Positions 21,541 to 32,828 of a DNA stretch of 64,000 bases are shown piece by piece. The stretch lies in contig OX344765.1 of assembly GCA_947034895.1 (NCBI GenBank), forward strand, positions 28,091,001-28,155,000, in the 5' to 3' direction. A program made the position numbers and the translations under genes. The notes beneath the pieces are model-generated. The model was not told where the DNA came from. It saw only the letters and a list, made by a program, of their open reading frames with translations, and ran no database searches. The stretch's first letter is position 1. Each line of letters opens with the position of its first letter. The stretch comes from Rhytidiadelphus loreus (taxonomy: Eukaryota > Streptophyta > Bryopsida > Hypnales > Hylocomiaceae).

Positions 21541-22841
21541 TCTCTAGCAAAAAGTGCTCCTAGTATCTAAGTTGGACTTGCCAAAAAAAATCTTTTAGTA
21601 CCACCAAATCCAACTCAAGTTTCCTACAGATGATGGTATTGAACGCCATTGACATGCACCATTGAATTTCTTTCAAAATGTTGGCAAATGCTTCAGACTA
21701 CTCAGCATGTCAAAGAGTCACCTTCAACGGAGGTAACTCCTTGCAACAATCTTCATTTAGATTTTTCGGGTGTGTGAGGATGTATTTCATCTTTGGTGTT
21801 ACTTGCATCGATGCGAACAACACTCTGAGTGCCATCGATCCAAAGAAGAAGTTCATCTAGTGGCTCTCAATTCCAGAGAGTATGCTAAATACAAGTCACT
21901 AAAACCTAGTGATGGTATCTACAACACTTGAAATTCACACCCACTTGTGTATACTTTGAACTAGATTCTTCTACAAGATAAGAAAATGAATAGATTAGTA
22001 TCCAAACATTCTTGCAAAAATAGAAAACCCTAAAATCAGACAAAAAGTGGAAATTTGACAAGAGTGTCCAATTGGTATAGAATAAGGGAAGGAAAATTGC
22101 TTACTACAATTGTTGGGCCCTATTGCCCACCGCTCGTGGAAGTACCGACATTTGTAGGGGCATTAAGTAGTTGATTTATATCAAGGGCCAAGGTATATGC
22201 AACAACAACAAACACAAAAATTCACTAACAACAACGATTAGGGTTGGGCCACCCAATCCCAACCAGGGCCCTATACCCAATCTATAGAGTGTAGCTATTT
22301 CCAACCAAGGCTACAATAGATTTCCAACCAAAGTGTGGAATTTTTTTTTTTTCAAGATTGGGACTAATAAGTTCATGACGCATGTCCCAAAGTGCGCGGG
22401 AAGTAGTGAGCAAGAAAATAGTTCTTGAATGATTGGAATTGGAAGAGTAGAGCCACCGGCTATGAATTTAGAGCACTTTTGGACTCCCCCAATTCATAAT
22501 AATTTCAATTTTGGGCATACAACTATGAATTTTTTTTCAATCCCCATGCATGTTTCCTATCTTTGTACATGGGAGAAATTTGCATCACCTCCTACTGCTC
22601 ACGATCTATCACAAAATCGCTTAAGCAACCCGCTATGGGTGGTCCAACCTTACAACGCCACAGACATGACTGGAGAGGCAGTGCGGGATCTGGTCAGATC
22701 TCGGAATGGTGGGCCAAGAACGTAGTCCCCAACAACCGTCAGTCAGTTTTCATTGCTCCGGGAAGAGAGAGCTGAAGAGGCTACTAACATAACAGCTTCC
22801 TTAGCTTGCCTGAGGAGGGTTTCTGATTTTGAGCAAGAATA
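21541..22841. other. Intergenic, no gene recognised
   Basis: Short open frames only. It contains poly-T runs and repeated TTTCCAACCA segments that also occur in the MULE-like arms at 23046 and 24090, so part may be related repeat debris. No terminal repeat pair was found inside. Confidence 0.35.
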
Positions 22842-22917
22842 AGGTGTATCACCCATTTCCGATCACTTAAGCAATTCAGCCTATCTGCGGCTTGCGGGAA
22901 GCTTAAGGGAAATTTTT

Positions 22918-24238
22918 CCCATGTAGAGAAATACATTTCAGTAGGATTTTATAATTTTCTAAATTTTTTTCCTTAAAAACAAAATTATTATAAATTTTTT
23001 TTGTCAAGATTCTATTTGTCCCATTTCCAATATGTAGGCAAACCTATTTCCAACCATAAGATGGTTACAAAATTGATGGAAGGTTATCAATGTACATGTT
23101 ATGATCATTGTATGCTCTCAATGTACACCTCAGAGACATTTGTGTCTCTCCCGTGGACCCTATAGTACGTGAGTTGTCACCTACAGTTTTGCTGATCGGA
23201 AATGAAGCAGTCTAAGCTGCCAGAATGGGAGGCTGATCGGAAATGGGTGATCTCCTTTTACAACGAACATTCAAGAAGGTATCCAGGGAAAACTTCAGGT
23301 AAATTCAAGCTTTTTGCATAGTATCACTCACTGGGACATCGTTGGAAGTCTCGAGGAAGAGGGCGTAAGAACTTCCTGGTCAGTCGCGTTTTTTGTTTTT
23401 TTTTATTTGGAAGAGACTACCGGTAGTACACAGTTTCATTTTCAGCTTCCTTTTCTGACAAGCTGGAAGTTTTTGTCTCTATTTTCAACTTAGATCATCC
23501 TGGAGTCTCTCCGACTGGACTCACTGTTTCACAAACAGTGCAAAGCTGCACACAACATCTGTACTGTATTTTCATAATTAGTTGAATCGGCACACTTCTT
23601 TTGCACCTTTTGCTTAGGTGATGGTAAACATCTTCTGCAACAGAGACACCCCTCATCGCGGGTTTAAGAAAAAGCGGATCACATTGCGCGCACAGAGAGA
23701 GAGAGGAGGGCGAATTTAGCAAGAGTCTTCCATCCACCATAGCCGCGCTCCTCTGTGCAAAATCCTTAAACCCTAAACCCTCATCTGGAGCTGAGGCTTC
23801 CATCGCGGATGATAGCAATTTAATTTGCAAGCAAGAGTAATTGAGATGAGATGAAAAAGAAGACAAAAACAACAACAACATGCACAATGATGAATTGCTC
23901 AATGAAGTGGAGATGTTTTCCAATTTTGCTAGTTAGATTGCTTTGTTTATGATCAGTTGTGGTTTAGGGTGACAACTCATGTAGCACAAATGTCGAGAAG
24001 GTGTACATTGAATGCATACAATGATCCCAAGATGTATATTTGAAGCCACAATTATCACCTACTTTGAAGCATGGTCAATTTTATGATCAACCTATGGTTG
24101 GAAATGTGGTGCCCTATATAATAAGAATGGGTTGAACGGAATCTTTACCAAAAAAATTCATAATTATTTCATTTTTGAGGGGAAAAAATGAACAATTTTT
24201 GAAACCCTACTCAAATCTATTTCTCTACATAGGGGATT
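22918..24238. mobile_element. MULE-like element with long diverged inverted arms
   Basis: The arms are about 22918-23200 and 23945-24238. Read inward from the outside, both start ATGTAGAGAAATA. They then share, in order, TTTCCAACCATA, GATCATTGTATGC, TCAATGTACACCT, GACATTTGTG and GAGTTGTCACC, with scattered indels between. Arms of 280-290 bp around a ~745-bp unique core resemble Mutator-like elements. The core is GC-richer and includes a gene-like ORF, suggesting a captured host fragment (Pack-MULE type). No 9-bp target duplication could be assigned, so age or classification is uncertain. Confidence 0.6.
23495..23803 (-). CDS. Gene-like ORF in core of MULE-like element, unidentified
   Basis: A 102-codon minus-strand frame from ATG at 23803, reading MEASAPDEGLGFKDFAQRSA and then MVDGRLLLNSPSS. 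Base composition is richer in GC than the flanking arms. Just upstream of the ATG region is AAACCCTAAACCCT-type sequence (telobox-like on one strand), as often seen near plant gene starts. I recognise no domain. It may be the 5' exon of a captured host gene; the C-terminal part after about 60 codons may be read-through into an intron. No expression evidence can be seen. Confidence 0.3.
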   Translation of the reverse strand: MEASAPDEGLGFKDFAQRSAAMVDGRLLLNSPSSLSLCAQCDPLFLKPAMRGVSVAEDVYHHLSKRCKRSVPIQLIMKIQYRCCVQLCTVCETVSPVGETPG

Positions 24239-24283
24239 TTTCTCCTCACCAAATGCACACTAGAAAATAATATGTTAAATTGC

Positions 24284-25253
24284 TTAACCCCTCATCGCCT
24301 AAGGGGACGAAAAGTGTCCTCATGTATAATTCAAAGTGCTGTAACTTTTGCATCCAATATCCAAATTCAATAAAACTTGTTGGTAAAGTTTTTCTCTCTC
24401 TTCTAGTTTGTGTGGTAAAATTTTCAGATCAATCCAAGATTTACAAATTAAATGGGAGCCAATCAAAGTTCCCAGGTTCAATTTGAATTCACCAAACTGC
24501 ATTTGATGGCTGAAATCTTCGGGGGGGGTATCTCCTTCATTAAATGTTCGTTTTCAATAAAATTTGTTGGGTTATGTTCCCCTTTTAGTCTAGTTATCGT
24601 GGTAAAATTTTCATGTCAATACAAGCTTCTTTGAATGTTTGGGAGCAATTCAAAATTTAAAATCCAGCCATTTTCGGATTACAGTGAAATTCGGCGACTT
24701 GTAACTTCTTCATACAGTGTCCATTTTCAATAATATCTTTTGGGAAAGTTGCGCATACTAGTCTAGTTTATGTGGCTAAAATTTCACATGAATCCAAAAA
24801 GTAATGAATGATTGAGATGCTTTTTAGTGGAGGAGGTTTAGCCTTACATGATGTTTTTTGCAACTTTTCATACTATTTTTTGACATTTCAAATCTGTTTT
24901 GCAGACACATTGAGTCAATTGAATGATATTTTTTTTCACCAATGTGTTTATATGTTAATTTTGAATCACTTTATAGTCTCAAGTTTTTTCATCTGAGTAG
25001 GTTTAGAAGTCGAATTTCACCTCCAAATGTGTTTTTTGGAAAATTTCAGCATCTTTTTTTAACATTGAAACATTATAATCTTTCAATCCATGCGGTCAAA
25101 TGTCTTCAAATTTTTTCTGTGTCATCTACAACATGTTCAATACAATACTGTACGGTGAAGATTTCTATAACTTAGCGACATCTAAATTTACAACACTTCA
25201 AAAGCAACGCTGTTTTTAACCTCATTTGGACTTCAGGCGATGAGGGGTTAAGT
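24284..25253. mobile_element. Inverted-repeat element with internal tandem repeats
   Basis: The ends share CTTAACCCCTCATCGCCT in inverse orientation. The ~970-bp interior holds three diverged ~180-bp tandem units (about 24333-24510, 24515-24690 and 24695-24860). Each has a (A/T)TTCAATAA(A/T) segment, then CTAGTT(T/A)(G/T)(T/C)GTGG, then TAAAATTTTCA. No transposase. The target duplication is not clear. It abuts the MULE-like element. Confidence 0.6.
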
Positions 25254-27000
25254 GGTCGGAATGAGGTTAATTACCTTAAAAAGAAGTACAAATCCTTAAA
25301 CTCAACAAGTCAAGTCCACACATTTGACATAGAGATGTATGAGGTAGCTATCTAATTTCTATTGCTTTCTAAAACTAACCACTCTAGATCCAATCTTGCC
25401 TAAAATGTACACCCACTATTCATCAAAGTTTATAGTCAATTTTAGAAACATCTATTTTAGCAATTTGAAAATTTGTAGTTTATTCATATGATGTCCCAAA
25501 AATGCATTCTAAGAAAATCTAAAATCTCCTTTTGACTACCAATCAAGAAACTTTTGAATTTTATAAAAAATTAAGAAATAAATAGAAAAATTTGTAGAAA
25601 ATAGTTAAGAGCTCTGTTGCAAACTTCACTAATAAAGAGCTTGTATTAGAAGGGTTTAGAATTGGTGGCCAACATGACTACGTTGGTATGTAAAAGTATG
25701 CAACCTTTTGGCACTTGTTCACATTAGTAAGAGTTAGTGCAACATATGAATCACAACATTTGGCATTCATATTCACAAATATCAAATTGCTTTTAATAGA
25801 TCCAATGTCTATATACATTGCATATTATTCATTCACTACTTAAGCATCTTTTCAAATTGTACACAAAATTATTTTTTATGATTATCTTAAATTTGAAAGG
25901 ATATGACATTTTGTTCACAATGAAGAAATGACGAATTGTGAAATAATTACAAGACTACAAAACTGAAATCATCTTTAATTCATATATTATACGTGAAGAT
26001 TTGATTTGGTAGCTAAATGCCAAAATTGAGTTTCCGGGTGAGATTCTCAAGGGGCCATGTCACCTCAGACCATTCTCAAGATGACACATGTTATTTATTT
26101 TTCCTTAAAAAATGACTTAATTTTTGTCGAATCTGACCTTCGTATAGCTTAAAGGTCAACTTATATGTGAGACTAGTGGGCAAGTTTACTACTAATTCAA
26201 GCAAGAAGCCAAAAGTGGCTCCACTAATTGTCTTGCCAGGGTGGGCAAGCGGGAAAGGAGGAATAGAAGTTTCACCAATATTCGTGGACAACCTCATTGG
26301 TGGAGACTAGTCGTTTTTAAGAGAATCTAATACGTGTAAATTTCCTATTGTATCCTTTCCTACCCACCAAGTCCACATGAAAGTGCAATGGCTATTTTTT
26401 TTTTCCATAGCATCCAGTGTGAAAGTTCCCCTATGACCGATACATGTAAAAAGGCCCTAAGGGCCTGCTCACATGTATCGATGGGTGGAAAATGTCAACA
26501 TGGTCAAAATATAGAAAGCACTTTTATGCTGCTTCTACAGTGTGGAATACACTGAGATCGGTAGAACTTTCTCTCCTACTTCCATCCCTTGCCGATCATT
26601 AGTGGCACTATTCTTGTCTTTTAGTTGCTTTCTTTGTCCACTGGGCTCACATGTAGGCTAGTCCTGAGTGTAAATGAACTACTTTGGGTGAATTTTTTTT
26701 TTTTTTTTTTTTTTCATTGCAAAGTCCAAAGCCATGTCCCACTACGGTACACAGTAAAAAGGAGTACCGGTATGTACTGTACCGGCCTCGAAAAAAGGGC
26801 GAAATTCTTGAACAATCTCCGGTCGGTCCAGACCAAATCAGCATTGAGTGTCTGTGAGTCCATTGGAAAGTCCAAAACCCTAGCCACCTAAACCTAGTCC
26901 CAACTAAATGTAGCGGAATCTCCGCTATCTCCGCAACGACCCGGCACCTCCCCTGCCCATCACCAGTCCCACAACGCGAGCGCCGCGAGTAACGCGTCCC
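25254..27000. other. Intergenic with simple repeats
   Basis: AT-rich to about 26300, with no gene recognised. A short palindrome (CGATACATGT ... ACATGTATCG around AGGCCCTAAGGGCCT) lies at 26438-26482, and a poly-T run of about 25 at 26691-26714. GC content rises toward 26900, entering the upstream region of the DUF569 gene. Confidence 0.4.
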
Positions 27001-27030
27001 CAGCTTCTAACCTTCTGCGCCTTTCTGGCC

Positions 27031-27189
27031 ATGGCCAGCTTGCTTGCAGACATCTACAGTGGACCCACTAACTTACCTAACAGCCTCCTCGGATGCTTTG
27101 CCATCCCCACCCGCCGACTTCCCAAGTTCATCAGTTACGCTGTGTTGGGACGACGGGAGCATCCGATCACACTCACCGCGTCTTCCTAG
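27031..27189 (+). CDS. Short ORF in probable 5' leader/promoter of DUF569 gene
   Basis: A 52-codon frame starting GGCCATGGCC, a strong plant initiation context, reading MASLLADIYSGPTNLPNSLL and ending TAG. It lies about 1 kb before the DUF569 start and before the inferred 5'-UTR splice donor at 27487. If transcription begins upstream of it, it would be an upstream ORF able to reduce translation of the main frame. If the start site is downstream, it is meaningless. No homology is known to me. Confidence 0.25.
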   Translation: MASLLADIYSGPTNLPNSLLGCFAIPTRRLPKFISYAVLGRREHPITLTASS

Positions 27190-27486
27190 CAATCGCAATC
27201 AAGTCCTGCAGTGCTGAAATTTCAGCATTTTTCCTGTTCCTCATCTCTTTCTCCTTCCTCTCCTTCCTCTTCTTCTTCTTCTTCGTTGCGGAGAGTGTTT
27301 GGGTTGCGTGAGCGTAGGAAATTCTGACTAGCTCGTGGGGCGTCCGGGCGGCTTCTGGACTTGGACGTGGTCGTGGCATTGGGTTTGCAATTTCGTTTGG
27401 GAATTTGGAACCTTGACTCGGTGCAGCTGGGACCAGGGACAGAGCTGCTTCGAAGCGTTGGAGGTCGTGCAAGGACGTATCGCGAG

Positions 27487-28069
27487 GTAGGTTGATTGTT
27501 GTCTTGACACTGCAAATTTCACGTCTCTAGGTTAGGGTGTGTGTGTAGCTTTCGAGTGACGATCGGGTTTGCAGTTCTTGTGATATAGTTCGCGTGTGTA
27601 GTGTGTGTAGTACTTTTTGTTCAGTGTTTGTAGAGAGTGCGATTAGACTTGCTTATGAAATTTTGGGTTAGGTGCTTCATAGCGGTCATGAATCGCGTTT
27701 TCAGAGGATCCAAGTAAGAGCTCGTGAACGTGGTTGCGGTATTGTATTACCATGCTCTCATTTGAGATTACGCTATGAATCGTTTTTTCAGAGGATCCAA
27801 GTAAGAGCTCGTGATACTGGTTGCGATATTGTATTGCCATGTTTTCATTTGAGGTTATGTCTTTTTTTTGTGAGAGAACTTTCTATTCCTCTAGATATGG
27901 AAGCGTTCACTTCGGGATTAAGCATGAGATAAGAACAACATTCCCCTCAATACGATTGAACTTGAAAAATTCGCAACTCATTGCCAACAGCGAATTTAGA
28001 AGACTGAGAATCCAATGACTTGTAATGCGCAATGAGCGCTAACCAAGCGTGTGTGTATGTCTTCCGCAG
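27487..28069 (+). other. Intron in the 5' UTR of the DUF569 gene
   Basis: Donor GAG/GTAGGT at 27487 and acceptor CTTCCGCAG ending at 28069, 22 bp before the start codon. It contains an 87-bp tandem duplication. Leader introns like this often raise expression in plants; that role is inferred. Confidence 0.6.
27689..27862 (+). repeat. 87-bp tandem duplication in leader intron
   Basis: Two copies (27689-27775, 27776-27862) beginning TGAATCG and sharing TTTTTCAGAGGATCCAAGTA, AGAGCTCGTGA and CATTTGAG. They differ at scattered positions, so the duplication is not very recent. Confidence 0.85.
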
Positions 28070-28091
28070 GCATCCTCTTGGCACCCCCGCC

Positions 28092-30415
28092 ATGGATTTC
28101 TTCAAAGACGTGCACTCGGTGCGCCTGCTCGGCCACAAGGGTAAGTTTCTTTGGGCGGACGACGACCGCCGCAGCGTGGCCCAGAAGAAGGGTCAAGACT
28201 CGTACGGCGTGATCTGGCGCGTGGAGCTCGTGCCCGAGCGGAACGCCATCCGCCTCAAGAGCGTGTACGATCTCTACCTCATCGCCTCCGACTACCCGTT
28301 TCTGCTGGGTGCCACGGGCAAGAAGGTGATGCAGAGCTTCGACTCGCGGGCGGAGAATGTGGAATGGGAGCCGCTTAGTGCGGGGGAGTTTGTGAAGCTG
28401 CGGACCAAGGGCGACAAGTTCCTGAGGGCGAATGGAGGCATGCCTCCTTATCGGAACTCCGTCACGCATGACGTGCCTGTGTTGGCGAGTAACCAGCATG
28501 TGGTTTTGTGGGAGGTGGATGTTGTGAGGAGGAAGGGGCCGGCTGCTGCAGCTCCAGTTGCACCACCGCCTCACAAACAGGTGCGCCTCCCTTAGCTTGC
28601 TCTGGTTCCTGGAATGACTGTCTCGTTGTGGTGTGGGGTTGGAGAGATTGTTTTTGCAGTAGTTTCAGCTCGAATGGTCAGAATTTTTGTCTCGTCGTGG
28701 TGAGGGGTTGGAGGAGCTTGTTGCAGTGATTGTTTTTGTGGAGTTTTAGCTTAGATAGTTAGAACGTAGATGCCAAATTTTCATTCTAGGAGCTTTTGGG
28801 GGCAATTAATCAGTTTGTTAAAAAAATGTCAATTTTGCGAATGATGTGCCAAACATAGTAGATTTCTACGAGATTACTAAACACCCCAAATTACTCTGTA
28901 AAATCAGGTATCAAATGTTCATATGATAGCATTTATGCTATCAATTAGTTCTAGTTTTGAGAAAACAAGAAAGAATATCGCTGCCTGGTAGAGAGAAGGC
29001 TACACGGAGGATTCAGCTATGGACTAAGTAACAATGATTTTTAGAGCTTTTAAAACTTAGTAGATTTGTTACAGGCATAACTTTGATAGCCATTTTAACA
29101 GAATATTCTAGATTCCTCAATATTTTGTTACAACTTACTATAACGATACATTATTGGCTCATTTTGACATTTTATAACAAATTGGTTAATGAATTGGCTA
29201 AAGCTCCTTTTATGAAATTATTGAAGAATGTTGTTTTCTTACTAATTCTTGTTTTTTTTTGGGTGGGTCTGTGGGTCATTGAATGATGTGTTGTTTTCTT
29301 ACCATGCTTGCTGTTTTTGGTGTTCACGGAATGTTGCGGTGTTCTCATTCAATGCTCGTTGTTTTGTTGTTTATGTTCACAGAATGTTTGTGTTGTTTTC
29401 TTACGATACTTATTGTTTTCGTTGTGTGTTCACAGAAGCCCAAGCCCGTAGTACCACCCAAATCACCGCCACCGCATTATGCTCAAGGACCAGGCAGTTC
29501 AAAAAATCCAGAAGATTCAGTGCAGACACCTCTGTACGTGCCCCAGCCGCGACCACGCCGCCATTCAGCACCCGAAGATATTGAATTTCTTCTTCCATCA
29601 GCCTCCGAGAGCTCTTCTCCTATCTCGGACAAGTTCTCGCCCATTGCAAGTCCACCACGACGCCAGCGACAGCCTTCACCATCACCTTCACAACAATCCG
29701 TAGACAACTCGCCGCGACGAGGCCGAGCTCCAGTTCTTCCAAATCCTGATCCTGTCCAAGACGAAGACGAAGACGGCTCTCCATCGCCAAGCCCACGAGC
29801 TCCACCACGGCAACCCAGACACCGGGCTACAGTCTCGGAGATTCCCACTCATTTCACCACCCGCCATGACGACGACGACTATGAAGATGACGAGGACGAG
29901 GTTTTTTCTCCGTCGCCGAGGAAGCCGAAAGTGTCGAATATCAATGTCATTGACACGAGCTCGCCGGGTTACTCATCAGTAGTGAAATCGCCCTCTGATT
30001 ATAGACGAATCTTTTACACGGTGGCTGAAGACAATGGGGAAGTGTTCGCCCATGACGACGACACGTTTGGGAGCTTTCTGTTCAGGGGACACACCTTGAT
30101 GGATTTGACGGAGGCTTTGCAGCTGGAGACGGGGATTGATGAGGACGTTGTGTTATGTATGCGAAATCCGATCACTTCGAAGTTGTATAAGATGCGATTG
30201 CAGCTTCCTCCAAACAGAGCGCCCTTGTCTGTTGTGATTGTTCGCCATAACTCGCAATGTAAGTGGATTGATTTCAACTCCTCCTTCCAATTCTATTGCT
30301 TAATCAATTGGCTTTCGCAATTACTGTTTTAGTTTAGTTGTGTTTCTGAATCTTTGTGCGGTGAACTCTTGCAGTTGGAAGAACATTGTCACTTCCAGGA
30401 TCTCGTCGACGATAG
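28092..30415 (+). CDS. DUF569 domain protein (actin-cross-linking-like fold), 450 aa
   Basis: Plant-specific DUF569 protein; its biochemical role is not established. The start at 28092 has context CGCCATGG. Exons are 28092-28580, 29436-30258 and 30375-30415; all junctions are GT-AG and keep frame. Residues 1-150 form the first DUF569 (beta-trefoil-like) unit: MDFFKDVHSVRLLGHKGKFL, LIASDYPFLLGATGKKVMQS, FLRANGGMPPYRNSVTHDVP, VLWEVDVV. A disordered Pro/Ser/Arg linker (about residues 160-320) has SPSPS and acidic DDDDYEDDEDE tracts. The C-terminal domain has RRIFYTVAEDNGEVFA, LTEALQLETGIDEDVVLCMR and KLYKMRLQLPP, typical of the conserved tail in this family. The linker is long for the family. 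The protein probably acts in the cytosol or nucleus; no signal peptide is seen. Confidence 0.88.
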
Positions 30416-31560
30416 TTGTTCATTTCATTTTGGGGATCATCTAAGTTCAAGCCTACTACTCTGTGAATGGAGGTGATTTGGAAGACGCAATTTGAAATCT
30501 CTACAAGGGACTGTATACTTTGAGATGAGATTTTGGGACTCAGCATCGTTCGGGGCCAGATTGGGAAACTTATGGCTGGAATTGCAAACTCTGTCATGAC
30601 CCAAGGTTTGGAATTCTAAGGGAAAACTATACAATTGAAGCTAGGGCTAGGATATTTGTACACTATAATTTAGTTTCATGGTATCATGTAGTCAGAGGAT
30701 ACAATTCGTTTCTCGACCTTTAAAATTTTCCCAGCGTTTAAAGCAGCGAGCGTTACGCTTTGTAGAGCGTAGGTGTAGATATCATTGACCTGGTTTGTAG
30801 AAAGCATCCGATTTTGGTGCGAGTCTTGTAGAGAGTGAAGAAATTAAGCCTTGTAGAGAGTGAGAGGCTTGTTGGCTTTGTACGCAGCGGTCAGAATTTA
30901 GAGGATGATGTAAGTAAGTGGAGAGGCTAACTACCCTGTATTTCTTGATTTCCACGCTCTTCAGTTTCTGCTGAGACCTTTCTTTCTTGGAGTTTCAAAG
31001 TTGGTCGTTTCAAAGTGGTAATTTAGACAATGGCTCTGTGTTCGGACTAAATTCTTCTTTCTTACTTGAAGTCTCATTTCTTTCCAGAACCGTTCATTCC
31101 AAAGTGGGAGCAGATTTAAGCTTATTTTTGGAAATATACATGAGGATTCACTCTTAGCCTTTTATTGCCCGAGTGACTATTGTGTGGTCACTGAGTGCTT
31201 GGAAATCAATGTTGCGGAAAAACAAAAGGAACTGGATTTTAAATTATGAAGTTCAGATTTGGGCACTCTCTGAACGCACATTGTGCTAAAATCAGAGCAT
31301 GTTTTGGATTTACATGATTTTCAAAACACATGATTGTTCAGAAGTGCTGGCCTAGCTTACAGTACTGCAGCTAATTGTGACTTCCAGAGTGCCGAGTGAG
31401 TAGTGTGATATTCACATGCTCATAAATGTGACTGAGTTTAGCAAAGCTTCGAACAAAAGAATTTTCTTGCTACAAAACGTGCGATTGCCAGTGTTTAATT
31501 AGAAATTTCAGCCCATTTAGCATATTTTTTAGCAACTTGAACAGCTTATGAAAATCATGT
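30416..31560. other. 3' flank of DUF569 gene and intergenic
   Basis: No coding frame of interest. The first few hundred bases are likely 3' UTR. A phrase like TTGTAGAGAGTGA is repeated at about 30825-30862. Nothing else was recognised. Confidence 0.4.
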
Positions 31561-31694
31561 TTGGGATCACTGGTGCCAAGCGACAAAAGGGCGAAAGCGA
31601 GGCACAGAAATATCTCATCAGAAGAACCAGTTCAATGGAAAATCACAGTATTGGAGTACAATAGGCACAATTGGGGTGATGGGACTAAACTTAC

Positions 31695-31880
31695 CACAGA
31701 AGTGGCCATTGAAACTCCAGGACAATCGTTCACCGATGAGGATGTTGTTGCACCAAAGCTCCACCATGATTCTTTTGACAACAACAGCGACAACAAGTGC
31801 AAAAGCTGCTCGAATTTGGCTGAAGGAGCCATGCGCTTCGCGAGGGGCCCACTGCCAACACTCGACGTCGTCGTCATCAT
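31695..31880 (-). other. Possible antisense first exon, unidentified
   Basis: GC-rich compared with its surroundings. A minus-strand ATG at 31880 opens a frame (MMTTTSSVGSGPLAKRM, then LLHLLSLLLSKESWWSFGAT) that ends at a strong GTAAGT donor (31694 downward). A second minus-strand frame and plus-strand frames are also open here, so the coding strand is not settled. No family was recognised. It may be a small unrecognised gene or a captured exon. Confidence 0.22.
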
Positions 31881-32032
31881 CTACAGCTTCGTGGAACATT
31901 TCCACTCCTATTGAGTGCAGAAGGAGGCGCATCCGTCGTACATCAGGAGCTGCGGCACGGCTTCGGAGCAACAGCACATCGAGTCGCTGCTGCGCCATGG
32001 AATCATCTGGGAGGAGCTTCGATTTCGCAAAA

Positions 32033-32828
32033 AATGGAGGTAATTCATGTGCAAGTGCGCGACGATTGCGACACCCTTCTATTGGAAATCGGAGTTTACG
32101 AGACGCTTGTAATTTTGGATTCATGATTCGTCTTCTTCTAGTGTGTGATACTATTTCATCTCATGGCACTTATTGGCGTGGTTGGTGACACCTCGGGGGT
32201 CAGATTTTTTATCATTGAGACGTAGAATTAGAATTAAGCTCCTCAAGTTTTGTTGTAGATTCAAACCCTCATTATTCTTGCTCCAGATTTACAACACCAC
32301 TTCTGTACTACCTTCCGAAAATCACAACTGACTGTAAATGTGTCCCGAAAATATTGATGCAACGTGGCTTCGAATTCGCAACAAAACGGAGGCAATTCAA
32401 GCGATGTTGCGCTTCTATTACACCACGCCACAATTGGAGGTCGGATTTTACGAGACGCTTGTAATTTAGGGTTCAAAACTCGTCTCCTTCTAGTGTATGA
32501 TACTATTCCATCTCATGGCACGTATTTGCTTGGTTGGTGACACCTTCGGAGGTCAGATTCCTTTTCATGAAGAGGTAGAGTTCAAATTAGGCTCCTCCAC
32601 TTCTGGTGTAGAGTCAACCCCTCATTATTCGTGCTCCAGATTATAACATGCCACTTTCACCTTCCAAAAATCACAACTGACTGTAAATGAGCCCCGATTT
32701 TGCATAAGAATCGGAGGCAATTGAAGCGATGTCTCGCTTCTATTACCCCAATTGGATGTCAAATTTCTTGGCACTTTCAATTTAGGGTTTACAGATCGTC
32801 GTTTTCTCATGCACGATACCTTACTTCC
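32033..32828 (+). repeat. Partial tandem triplication abutting the FMO start
   Basis: Unit 1 starts at about 32033, unit 2 at about 32387 and a truncated unit 3 at about 32706; unit 3 runs into the FMO start codon. Shared landmarks are GGAGGCAATT, GCTTCTATT, TTTACGAGACGCTTGTAATTT, CATCTCATGGCAC (units 1-2) and CACAACTGACTGTAAATG. The units are clearly diverged. The promoter/leader of the FMO gene therefore has two older upstream copies. Confidence 0.8.

Noticed and set aside
23765..23785. AAACCCTAAACCCT as interstitial telomere
   Set aside because: Only about two units are present. This is better read as a telobox-like promoter motif of a gene start than a telomeric tract.
26691..26714. Poly-T as a retrotransposed poly(A) tail (minus strand)
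   Set aside because: No coding or SINE/LINE-like sequence adjoins it and no target duplication was seen; treated as a simple run.
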